From RUG11462 sp045539315 (GTDB lineage Bacteria; Bacillota; Clostridia; Oscillospirales; Acutalibacteraceae), in contig JAZQFC010000028.1 of assembly GCA_045539315.1 (NCBI GenBank), positions 1 to 31,494 on the forward strand: a stretch of 31,494 bases of DNA, written 5' to 3'. Below the pieces are notes generated by a model, which was not told where the DNA came from, searched no databases, and saw only the letters and a list, made by a program, of their open reading frames with translations. A program made the translations under genes and the position numbers. This document shows positions 15,699-24,400 of the stretch, piece by piece. Within the stretch, counting starts at the first letter, position 1, and every line of letters starts with the position of its first letter.

Positions 15699-16946
15699 TT
15701 GAAAAAATATGATGTAGTCATAATTGGTGGTGGCCCTGCAGGACTGTTTTGCGCGGGAAATATCGCAAAATTTGGACATTCGGTAGCACTTATTGAAAAA
15801 AATGAAAAAGTAGGCAGAAAACTACTAATCACAGGCAAGGGCAGATGTAATATCACTAATATGTCTGATAAAAATGAGTTGATTTCAGCGCTTACTAAAA
15901 ACAATAAATTTATGTATAGCGCTTTTTCGCAATTTGATGCTTATGATACTGTTGCCTTTTTTGAAGAAAACGGCGTTCCAATTAAAGTTGAACGCGGAAA
16001 CAGAGTTTTTCCGGTGTCAGATAAATCGATAGATGTTGTTGACTGTCTTTATGATTTTGTGTTGAAAAATGGTGTTGAAATTATAAATGATGTCGTTGTT
16101 GATTTAGAAGCACAGGATAAAAAAGTAAGTGTAGTTTGCTTGAAAAATGGCGAAAAAATCGAGTGCGATTATGTAGTTGTGGCGACTGGTGGTATGTCTT
16201 ATCCTAAAACCGGTTCAACAGGCGATGGATATAAATTTGCTAAAAAGATAGGTCATAATATAATAAAACCTATTGGCTCGCTAGTGCCGTTAAATGTTAT
16301 AGAAGGTGCTGCAAGTGAATGTCAAGGCTTGTCTTTAAAAAATGCCGCTATTCAGGTTGAAGATACAAAATCGAATAAAATTGTTTATACTGATTTTGGC
16401 GAAATGTTATTCACTCATTTTGGGCTTTCAGGACCAATGATTTTATCGGCTTCAGCTCATATGAGAGATATTGAAAAAGGCAGATATAAAGTTCATATTG
16501 ATTTGAAGCCTGCATTGGATTTTGAAAAGTTAGACGCAAGAGTTTTAAGAGATTTTTCTGAAAACAGTAATAAAATTTTATTAAATTCTTTATCAAAATT
16601 ATTGCCTTCTAAGATAATTCCTGTTATAATAAAGGTTAGCGGAATTGACGCGAAACAAAAAGTTAATCAAATAACAAAAGAGCAACGAGAGAATCTTGTA
16701 AAATGTATCAAAGATTTATGTTTTACAGTTTCATCATTTAGACCAATAGAAGAAGCGATTGTAACTTCAGGTGGTGTTGATGTGAAAGATATTGACCCTA
16801 AAACTTGTTGTTCTAAAATCTGTGAAAACTTGTATTTTGCCGGCGAAGTGTTGGATGTTGATGCTTACACCGGTGGATATAATTTGCAAATTGCTTTTTC
16901 AACAGCATTTTGCGTTGCAAATGCTATTAAAGAAAATTTAAAATAA
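15699..16946 (+). CDS. NAD(P)/FAD-dependent oxidoreductase, HI0933/YhiN (BaiN-like) family
   Basis: 415 residues. The N-terminal Rossmann FAD site is VIIGGGPAGLFCAGNIAKFG with the acidic residue in ALIEKNEKVGRKLLITGKG, then RCNITN, which is diagnostic for the HI0933 family. A second dinucleotide motif VVVATGGMSYPKTGSTGDGY follows, and the FAD-closing end is FAGEVLDVDAYTGGYNLQIAF. Members are flavoproteins of uncertain substrate; related enzymes reduce bile-acid intermediates in some gut clostridia, but nothing here points to that substrate. The start is TTG at 15699 behind AGGGGA. It precedes cmk, as in many Clostridia. Confidence 0.92.
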   Translation: MKKYDVVIIGGGPAGLFCAGNIAKFGHSVALIEKNEKVGRKLLITGKGRCNITNMSDKNELISALTKNNKFMYSAFSQFDAYDTVAFFEENGVPIKVERGNRVFPVSDKSIDVVDCLYDFVLKNGVEIINDVVVDLEAQDKKVSVVCLKNGEKIECDYVVVATGGMSYPKTGSTGDGYKFAKKIGHNIIKPIGSLVPLNVIEGAASECQGLSLKNAAIQVEDTKSNKIVYTDFGEMLFTHFGLSGPMILSASAHMRDIEKGRYKVHIDLKPALDFEKLDARVLRDFSENSNKILLNSLSKLLPSKIIPVIIKVSGIDAKQKVNQITKEQRENLVKCIKDLCFTVSSFRPIEEAIVTSGGVDVKDIDPKTCCSKICENLYFAGEVLDVDAYTGGYNLQIAFSTAFCVANAIKENLK

Positions 16947-16957
16947 GGGGAACAAAT

Positions 16958-17626
16958 ATGATTTCTGTTGCAATTGATGGACCTGCAGGTGCAGGCAAAA
17001 GCACCATTGCTAAAATGGTTTCAAAAAAATTAGGCTATATTTATGTTGATACAGGAGCGCTTTATCGTTCAATTGGCTATTTTGTTTTAAAAAACGGTGG
17101 CGATATTGATAATGCAGATAGCGTTGTTTCATTTTTACCACAAATTCAAGTTGAGATTAAGTTTATAGATGGCGTTCAACATGTTTTTGTAAACGGTGAA
17201 GATGTTAGTGATAAAATAAGAACAGAAGAAGTATCGCAGGCCGCTTCTAAGGCTTCTGCAATTCCGGCGGTAAGAGAATTTTTATTAGACCTTCAACGTT
17301 CATTTGCTGAAAAATATAATATTGTTATGGATGGTAGAGATATTGGCACAGTAGTTCTTCCAAATGCAACAGTTAAAATCTTTTTAACTGCATCTGCTGA
17401 AGAACGTGCAAACAGAAGATATCTTGAACAAAAAGAGCGCGGTTATGATGTTAACTATGATGATATTTTGGCAGATATAAAAGAGCGTGATTATAGAGAT
17501 ATGAATCGTGAAATTGCTCCTTTAAAATGTGCTGATGATGCAATTTATCTTGATACTTCACCAAACACAGTTGAGCAAAGTATTCAAGCAGTATTAGATA
17601 TAATAAATCAGGAAAAGGATAAATAA
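16958..17626 (+). CDS. cmk: Cytidylate kinase
   Basis: 222 residues. P-loop IDGPAGAGKST (5-15), the CMP-binding segment YVDTGALYRSIGYF, the NMP-domain motif MDGRDIGTVVLPNA and the lid RDYRDMNREIAPLK are all present. It phosphorylates CMP and dCMP with ATP for nucleic acid and phospholipid precursor supply. It is tightly packed between the flavoprotein and plsC genes; the ATG follows AGGGGAAC. Complete and ordinary. Confidence 0.97.
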   Translation: MISVAIDGPAGAGKSTIAKMVSKKLGYIYVDTGALYRSIGYFVLKNGGDIDNADSVVSFLPQIQVEIKFIDGVQHVFVNGEDVSDKIRTEEVSQAASKASAIPAVREFLLDLQRSFAEKYNIVMDGRDIGTVVLPNATVKIFLTASAEERANRRYLEQKERGYDVNYDDILADIKERDYRDMNREIAPLKCADDAIYLDTSPNTVEQSIQAVLDIINQEKDK

Positions 17627-17638
17627 AAGGAATTTAAA

Positions 17639-18268
17639 ATGAATAGACATCCACATAAACAAAGACCGTTTGCAGCCGTAGTTGTTGCCGTTGTAACTTT
17701 TATTGTCAGAATATTATTTAGAGTTACAATAGAGGGTAAAGAAAACTTGCCAACTGACCGTGGATATGTATGTTGTTGCAACCACTTATCTTTTTTAGAC
17801 CCTGTTTTCTGGATAGTGTCCACTAAAAAAAGAATTCGTTATATGGCGAAAGCAGAACTTTTTAAAAATAAACTTTTTTCTTGGTTTTTTAAGCAATTAA
17901 GCGCTTTTCCTGTTGACAGAGAGGGTGGAAGCGCAAGTTCGGTTGCCCATGCAATTGATATCGTTAAAGAAGGCGGAATTTTAGGAATTTTTCCTGAAGG
18001 TACTCGCTCTAAAGACGGAAAACCAGGCAGAGCAAAATCAGGCGCAGCATACATAGCAAACGCCACAGGCGCAGATGTAATACCAATGGCGATAATTGTT
18101 AAAGGAAAAATTAAAGTTTTTAGCAAAGTTCATTTAATAATCGGCAAACCGATAAAACATGAAGAAATACATTTTGAAGGTACGGATAGAAAAGGTCTTC
18201 GTAATGCTTCAACTAAAATTATGCAAGAAATAGTAACACTTTGGGAGAATGGCCATAATGAGTTTTAA
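17639..18268 (+). CDS. plsC: 1-acyl-sn-glycerol-3-phosphate acyltransferase
   Basis: 209 residues. A hydrophobic N-terminal helix (about 10-28) is followed by the acyltransferase motifs NHLSFLDP (HX4D catalytic pair) and FPEGTRSKDG. It acylates lysophosphatidate to phosphatidate at the membrane in phospholipid synthesis. The last 11 bases overlap the ispH-fusion gene counted from its likely start, and AAAAGGAA precedes the ATG. The cmk-plsC-ispH order is typical of Clostridia. Confidence 0.95.
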   Translation: MNRHPHKQRPFAAVVVAVVTFIVRILFRVTIEGKENLPTDRGYVCCCNHLSFLDPVFWIVSTKKRIRYMAKAELFKNKLFSWFFKQLSAFPVDREGGSASSVAHAIDIVKEGGILGIFPEGTRSKDGKPGRAKSGAAYIANATGADVIPMAIIVKGKIKVFSKVHLIIGKPIKHEEIHFEGTDRKGLRNASTKIMQEIVTLWENGHNEF

Positions 18269-20414
18269 AATAGAACTTGCCAAAACAGCAGGATTTTGTT
18301 TTGGAGTAAATCGTGCAATTGAACTTGTTGAAAAATTACTTCAACAAGGTAAAAAAGTTTGCACATTAGGTCCTATTATTCATAATCCGCAAATGGTTGA
18401 TTCATTAGAAAAACGCGGTGTTATCATCGCAGAAAGTATTGATGAAGTGCCAAAAGATTATACCGTTGTTATTCGCTCTCATGGTATTGATAAAAGTTCT
18501 TATGAAAAAATAGAACAATTAGGGTTAGAAGTTTGTGATGCAACTTGCCCTTTTGTTTATAAAATTCATAAAATTGTTGAAAAAAATTCTAACGAAAACA
18601 CGCCTGTTTTTATTGCAGGGGATGAAAACCACGCAGAAGTTATTGGAATTAAAGGTTTTGCAAACGGTGATGTTTTTTGTTTTAAAACAGAAGAAGAGTT
18701 AGAAGAAATTGTTGAAAAATGTAAAAAGTTAACAAAAAACGACCCAATTGTCGTTTCTCAAACGACTTTTAACGCAAAAAAGTGGGAAATTTTTAAAAAA
18801 ATTATCAAAAAAGTCTATACAAATGCGATTTTTTTTGATACAATATGTGATGCGACTACCGAAAGACAGAATGAAGCAGAAAAGTTAGCGAAAAAGGCTG
18901 ACCTTATGGTTGTAATAGGTGGCAAGCATAGTTCAAACACTAAAAAGTTGTTTGAAATTTGTAATAGAACAACAAAAACTGTTCTTATAGAAACTGCTGC
19001 TGAATTAAACCCTGCTGATTTAAAGGGAGTTCGCTTTGTCGGAGTGACCGCAGGTGCTTCCACGCCTGCTGTTATAATTAAGGAGGTACTAAACACAATG
19101 ACCGAAATTTTAAAAAATGAGGAAACTATGGCTGAAGAAGTTACAGCTGAAACTAAAATGGAGGCTGAAACAAAGCTTGAAAAGTCCTTTGACGATATGA
19201 CATTCGAAGAAGCACTTGAAGAGTCATTAAACAGCATGAACTCTAACCAAAGAGTTAAGGGTGTTGTTGTGGCTGTTAACCCAACCGAAGTTCAGGTTGA
19301 TATCGGACGCAAATACACAGGTATTGTTCCTGCTAATGAGCTTTCAGCAGAGCCAAATGTAAATCCGGTTGACCTTGTAAAGGTTGGCGACGAGATTGAT
19401 TTGATCGTTATGAGAACTAACGATCAAGAGGGTATTATTACTCTTTCTAAAAAACGTTATGATTCTTATGCAGGTATTAATGCAATGCAAGATGCAAAAG
19501 AATCTGGTGAAATCTTGGAAGGAAAAGTAACCGCAGTTGTTAAGGGTGGTATCACTGTTGTAGCACAAGGTGTAAGAGTATTTGTTCCTGCATCACATGC
19601 TACTTTAACTCGTGGCGAAGATTTAAATGATTTAGTTGGCACAACAGTATCATTCAAAGTTATTGATATTCGTCGTGGCAGAAATGTTGTTGGTTCTGTT
19701 CGCGTTGTATTAAGAGATGAGCAGAAAAAGGCTCGTGAAGCACTTTGGGAGTCTATCGAAGTTGGCAATACATACGAAGGTGTTGTTAAATCACTCACTT
19801 CTTATGGCGCATTTGTTGACATCGGCGGTCTTGATGGTATGATTCATATTACTGAACTTGCTTGGACAAGAATTAAACATCCATCAGAAGTTGTTAACGT
19901 TGGCGATACTGTTACTGTTTATGTTAAAGAACTTGACAAAGAAAATAAAAAGATTTCTTTAGGCTTCAAAAAAGCAGAAGATAATCCTTGGGAAATCATT
20001 AAAACTAAATATCAAGTTGGCGATACTGCTACTGTTAAGATTGTAAGTTTTGCTTCTTACGGTGCATTCGCTAATCTTATTACAGGTATCGATGGTCTTA
20101 TTCATATTTCTCAAATTGCTAATAAGAGAATTGAAAAACCACAAGATGCTTTAGAAATTGGTCAAGAAGTTGAAGCTCAAATTGTTGCTATTGATTATGA
20201 TGCTAAACGCGTTAGCCTTTCAATTAGAGCACTTTTACCTGAAGAAGAAGTTGTTGAAGAAGTAGCGCAAGAGCCTGAAACTCCTGCTGAACCACCAAAA
20301 GGCTATGTTTGTCAAAAATGTGGCTACGTAGAAGGCGGAGAAACATTAGCGGAAGATTTTGTTTGTCCACTTTGCGGTGCAGGTGCTGAAGACTTTGAAC
20401 CATTAAAAGACTAA
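18258..20414 (+). CDS. ispH: IspH / ribosomal-protein-S1 / rubredoxin-like triple fusion
   Basis: 718 residues from the ATG at 18258, which sits 10 nt after GGGAG; the ATG at 18249 is too close to it. Residues 1-280 are 4-hydroxy-3-methylbut-2-enyl diphosphate reductase, the last MEP-pathway enzyme. Its three [4Fe-4S] ligands are present (C14 in GFCFGV, C97 in DATCPF, C197 in CDATTERQ), with His in IIHN and NHAE and the SQTTFN motif. An acidic linker (about 285-325) leads to four S1 RNA-binding repeats (about 328-670), as in clostridial IspH-RpsA fusions. The last 37 residues carry two CxxC knuckles (YVCQKCGY, FVCPLCGAG ending DFEPL) like rubredoxin. An in-frame Shine-Dalgarno and ATG lie at the IspH/S1 junction. 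Confidence 0.93.
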   Translation: MSFKIELAKTAGFCFGVNRAIELVEKLLQQGKKVCTLGPIIHNPQMVDSLEKRGVIIAESIDEVPKDYTVVIRSHGIDKSSYEKIEQLGLEVCDATCPFVYKIHKIVEKNSNENTPVFIAGDENHAEVIGIKGFANGDVFCFKTEEELEEIVEKCKKLTKNDPIVVSQTTFNAKKWEIFKKIIKKVYTNAIFFDTICDATTERQNEAEKLAKKADLMVVIGGKHSSNTKKLFEICNRTTKTVLIETAAELNPADLKGVRFVGVTAGASTPAVIIKEVLNTMTEILKNEETMAEEVTAETKMEAETKLEKSFDDMTFEEALEESLNSMNSNQRVKGVVVAVNPTEVQVDIGRKYTGIVPANELSAEPNVNPVDLVKVGDEIDLIVMRTNDQEGIITLSKKRYDSYAGINAMQDAKESGEILEGKVTAVVKGGITVVAQGVRVFVPASHATLTRGEDLNDLVGTTVSFKVIDIRRGRNVVGSVRVVLRDEQKKAREALWESIEVGNTYEGVVKSLTSYGAFVDIGGLDGMIHITELAWTRIKHPSEVVNVGDTVTVYVKELDKENKKISLGFKKAEDNPWEIIKTKYQVGDTATVKIVSFASYGAFANLITGIDGLIHISQIANKRIEKPQDALEIGQEVEAQIVAIDYDAKRVSLSIRALLPEEEVVEEVAQEPETPAEPPKGYVCQKCGYVEGGETLAEDFVCPLCGAGAEDFEPLKD
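19080..19100 (+). promoter_or_regulatory. Internal Shine-Dalgarno and ATG at the IspH/S1 junction
   Basis: AAGGAGGT (19080-19087) is followed after 10 nt by an in-frame ATG (19098). Starting there would give a separate protein of 438 residues with the four S1 repeats and rubredoxin-like tail, without IspH. It is among the best ribosome binding sites in the window, and it lies exactly at the domain boundary. Confidence 0.65.
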
Positions 20415-20432
20415 TTTAATAGGTTAAAATTG

Positions 20433-20465
20433 AAATCCCCGAACGAAAAGTTCGGGGATTTTTTT
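20433..20465 (+). terminator. Terminator shared by the ispH fusion and the AraC-type gene
   Basis: A 12-bp GC-rich stem (20433-20444 with 20450-20461, core TCCCCGAAC/GTTCGGGGA), loop GAAAA, T run to 20465. It lies between two convergent genes; the T run favours the plus strand, and an A-rich left flank may serve the minus strand. Confidence 0.9.
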
Positions 20466-21324
20466 AATTTAGTTTTTTCCATTTTTCCATATTTTCTTTT
20501 TGAACATCTCTTGGTGAAACTCCATATGCCTTAATATATTCTCTGTAAAAGGTTGAATAAGTAGAAAAACCACAAAGTTTTGCAACATTATTAAGACCTA
20601 TTTTTTGATATTTGTTATTCATTAATTCATTTGCATGTTTTAGTCTTTTAATATTTAAATATTCTTTGAAAGTTGTTCCGGTCTGTTGTTTAAATATTTT
20701 GTTTATCAAATTATCAGAAACAAAAAACTTATCTTTAAGTGTTTTATATGTAATTGGTAAATTGTAGTTTTGTTCAACAAAGTCAGTAAGTTTAAGGGTT
20801 AAATTTGATTTATCAAATATTTCTTCTTTATTTAAACTGCTATAATAAAGGTCAAGTTCAGATAAAATCGAGAGTACTTTTATTTTAATATAATACTCAT
20901 TATAATGATCTGCCAACGCTTCTTTCATCGAGTTTAAAACATCAAAACATATTAGTTGATTAAAAGTTGCAGGGAAAATAGGCGAAGCACAAGAAAATTT
21001 GTGAAAAACATTAAAAACATTATATTTTAAGAATTCTTGCAATGCGCTTTCTTGAATATAAATGTTTAAACAATTGCCCGTTGTAGTTAATCTTTTTGTA
21101 TTGAAATATGAATTCTTATCAGAAATTAAAAGAGTGCCTTTTTCTGCAGTAAAAATCTTGTCTTTTGTAATAATATCGTATTTACCTTCTAATATATAAA
21201 ATAATCTGTAAAAGCCTTTTATAACAATAGGCAATAGTGGTTCGATTTTTACATCAATACATTCGATAAGTTCAATATTTAAATCAGGTTGATAAAATCC
21301 GTATGTTCTTGAATGATTGCTCAT
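20464..21324 (-). CDS. AraC-family transcriptional regulator
   Basis: 286 residues from the ATG at 21324, five bases after GGAGG; the GTG at 21336 lies upstream of that Shine-Dalgarno and is unlikely. The N-terminal part (about 20-120) has the look of a cupin effector domain (YRLFYILEGKYDIITKDKIF, AEKGTLLISDKNSYF). The C-terminal 100 residues contain both AraC helix-turn-helix units: LKDKFFVSDNLINKIFKQQ and VAKLCGFSTYSTFYREY, with the GVSPRD ending. It is divergent from the GH2 gene. Its -35 box overlaps the first TGCAA site of the shared operator, so it probably represses itself and activates the glycosidase operon when a sugar binds. The inducer is unknown. Confidence 0.9.
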   Translation of the reverse strand: MSNHSRTYGFYQPDLNIELIECIDVKIEPLLPIVIKGFYRLFYILEGKYDIITKDKIFTAEKGTLLISDKNSYFNTKRLTTTGNCLNIYIQESALQEFLKYNVFNVFHKFSCASPIFPATFNQLICFDVLNSMKEALADHYNEYYIKIKVLSILSELDLYYSSLNKEEIFDKSNLTLKLTDFVEQNYNLPITYKTLKDKFFVSDNLINKIFKQQTGTTFKEYLNIKRLKHANELMNNKYQKIGLNNVAKLCGFSTYSTFYREYIKAYGVSPRDVQKENMEKWKKLN

Positions 21325-21356
21325 TTTTACCTCCACAAGTTTAAAACTTTTTATTC

Positions 21357-21385
21357 ATTTTACCATACAAAAACAGAAAATGCAA
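21357..21385 (-). promoter_or_regulatory. Promoter of the AraC-type regulator gene
   Basis: Minus strand: TTGCAT (21385-21380), 17-bp spacer ending ATGG, TAAAAT (21362-21357). The -35 hexamer coincides with the first TGCAA site, suggesting autoregulation. Confidence 0.65.
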
Positions 21386-21407
21386 TATATTTGCAACGAA
21401 AATGCAA
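21381..21407 (+). promoter_or_regulatory. Probable AraC-type operator: three TGCAA sites at 11-bp steps
   Basis: TGCAA occurs at 21381, 21392 and 21403, exactly 11 bp apart and so on one face of the helix. The outer two are part of a longer direct repeat, GAAAATGCAAT, with a 22-bp period. AraC-family proteins typically bind direct repeats about 21-22 bp apart. The last site ends 10 bp before the -35 of the GH2 promoter. Confidence 0.65.
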
Positions 21408-21417
21408 TTAAATTTAA

Positions 21418-21445
21418 TTGAAAATTTTTTTACATTTGATATAAT
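21418..21445 (+). promoter_or_regulatory. Promoter of the GH2 operon
   Basis: TTGAAA (21418-21423), 16-bp spacer, TATAAT (21440-21445). It is a somewhat weak promoter placed directly after the TGCAA repeats, as expected for one that needs an activator. Confidence 0.6.
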
Positions 21446-21478
21446 ATAGTTACCATATTATAATACGAGGTGTATTTT

Positions 21479-24400
21479 ATGAAAAAATTTCTTTCAATCG
21501 TGTTATCACTTTTGATGATTGTTGGAACATTTGCAATCGTTCCACTTTCAAGTGTTAGCGCACAAACCTATGACAATCGTATTGAAGCTAACTTCAACAA
21601 CGATTGGCAGTTCTTTAGAGAAACCTATGCAGGCGCATCTTCAACTAAAATAGATGCGATTGATAGTGTTGTGGGGGATGATTGGAGAGACATCACACTT
21701 CCACACGACTTCTCTATCGAAGGTCGATTTTCAACTTATGCAACAAACAACCGAAGCGGTTGTTTGCAAGGTGGTACAGGCTGGTATAAAAAGACCTTCC
21801 AAGTGCCAAGTGAACTTTCAGACAAACGTTTTGTTATCAACTTCGACGGCGTGTACTCATACTCATACGTGTATGTAAACGGTCAATTAGTTGGTAACAA
21901 CACTTTAGGTTACGTTTCGTTCGCTTTTGATATTACAGATTATCTTGAATTCGGTTTTGAGAACTATAACGAGATCGTAGTAAAAGTAGTAAACACAGTT
22001 CCTTCTGAAAGATGGTATTCTGGTTCAGGTATCTATCGTGACGTTACTATGATCGTAACAGAGCCTGTTCACGTTGATTACAGAGGTACTGCAGTTAACT
22101 TCCCAAATCTTGCATCAACAAATGGTGTAGATGGTACAACTGATGTAACTGTTAAGGTTAAAAATGAAAGCGCTGCTGATGCTTCTGTTACAGTTGCTTC
22201 TACTGTAATGGACGGTAGCGAGGTTGTTGCAACTGCTGAATCTGATGCTTTTACAGTTGCTACAGGCGCAAAAGCAGAAACTACTGTTAGCCCTAAAGTT
22301 ACAAATCCAAAACTTTGGAGTGTTGATAACCCTAACCTTTACACTTTAGTTACTGAAGTTAAGGTTGACGGCACAGTTGTAGATACATATACGGAAACTA
22401 TCGGTTATAAATATGTTGAATTTAACAACGTTAGCGGTTTCTTCCTAAACGGTAAATCAATGAAGCTTAAAGGTGCTGCACTTCACAACGATTTAGGTGC
22501 GGCAGTTGGTACTGCAGCGTATGACAACGCGGTAAAAAGATATATTGATTTACTCAGAGATATGGGTTGTAACGCAATCCGTACCGCTCACCAACCACTC
22601 TCAACAAACCTTATGGATTACTGTGCTAGAAGCGGTATGATGGTATTTGATGAAGTGTTTGATGAATGGTTAGGAACAAAACTCGGTGATAGCAATAGTT
22701 ACAATATTGCAGGTGGCATTGCTGCAACAAATCCACTTCTCTTGAAAGAAGATATGGGTGGAGCAGACGTTTCTGCTTGGTCAAGCGCTACTACTGTTAC
22801 TTGGGGTGAGTTTGGCCTTAAATCTATTATGCTCAGAGACAGAAACAACCCTGCAGTTATTATCTGGGGTCTTGGTAACGAATTGTTTGAGCAAAGCGGT
22901 GTAAACTCTGATGCTGCAAAGCAAAAGCACGTAGACGCTGCTAAAAACCTTGCTGCTTGGGCACACGAAACTGACCCACAAGGCAGACCTTGTACATTTG
23001 GTGATAACCGTCAAGAGACAAACTCTTCAGGTGGTGCTAGAAAATATCTTGACCAAGTTCAAGCAGAAATGGACATTACAGGTATCAACTACGCAGTAGG
23101 TGGCACTTGGGATTATCTTTATGGCGTTTTCCCAGAACGCCCTGCATTTAACACAGAGGGTACTGACCAATGTTCAAACCGTGGCGAATACGACCACACA
23201 AAACTTGTAAACAACGGCGCAACTGATTACGAATTTTCTTCTTACAACAACGACGACAGAGGTTGGGCAAACTACCTTGGCGAAGGTTGGAACTTAATTC
23301 TTGACCGCGACTGGTTTATGGGTGAATTTATCTGGGCAGGTATCGATTACCTTGGTGAGCCATGTGATTACGGCGGAAGCAAATCAGGACTCAAAACTCC
23401 TAACACCACATTCTGCGGTGCTTTTGACTCAGCAGGTTTTGCAAAAGACTCAATGTATTTCTACCGTTCTATCTGGAACGAAAATAGCTATACTGCAAAT
23501 ATGCTTCCAGGCACTTGGAACAAGGATGAAGTAACTGTTGATTCAAATGGCTTTGTTCCTGTAATGGTTTACTCAAACGCAGATAAAGTAGAAGTTGTTC
23601 TTAACGGCAAAGTTGTAGGTGAAGCTACTGCAACTTTAGTTAAAACTTCTTCATCTGACAAAACAAACTACTCGCGTCGCGAGTGGGCAGTATCGGTTGT
23701 AGATTCTGCACTTTGCAACGATTCTAAATTGGTTGAAGATACAACTACTAACGACTTTACACAACTTTTCGTTCAAATGTACGTTAAATACGTAGAAGGT
23801 ACATTGGAACTTAAATCTTATAAAAAAGTTGACGGCGAATACGAACTTATCACAGATGCAAAAGGTACACAATTCGTTGAAACAACTGATGGTATCACAG
23901 ATCTTAAAGTAACTCAAACTGCTACTACTTTAACAGCAGATAAAAATGATATTCTTCACTATGCAGTTGATGCAGTTGATAAAGATGGCGACTTCGTAAA
24001 CGGTTACAACGGCAAAGTTACCTTTACTCTCGAAGGCGAAGGCGAAATCATCGGTGCGGACAACGGTAGTTCAATCAACATCGACAGAGGTTGTTCAGAC
24101 TTTGTTGTAAGCGCTGATAAAAAGAGCGCTACCACCTCTTGCTACAATGGTAAATGTTTGCTCGCAGTAAAAGCAACTGATACAGCAGGCGACTTTACTG
24201 TAACTGCTACTGCTTACGACGAAGCAGCTGGTACAACAGTAGTTGCTACAAAAACTGCTCAAACTGTTACTACAACTGAAGACACAGTTGCAGACGAGTG
24301 GGAAGAAATCGTTGAACAACACATCTGTTCTGAATACACATCAGTTGTAACACCTGCTACTTGTGAAGAAGAAGGTTACACAACATTTACTTGTACAACC

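Noticed and set aside
18815..19237. 140-codon minus-strand frame opposite the IspH/S1 junction
   Set aside because: Serine/valine-rich shadow of the acidic, conserved plus-strand gene; no ribosome binding site or promoter.
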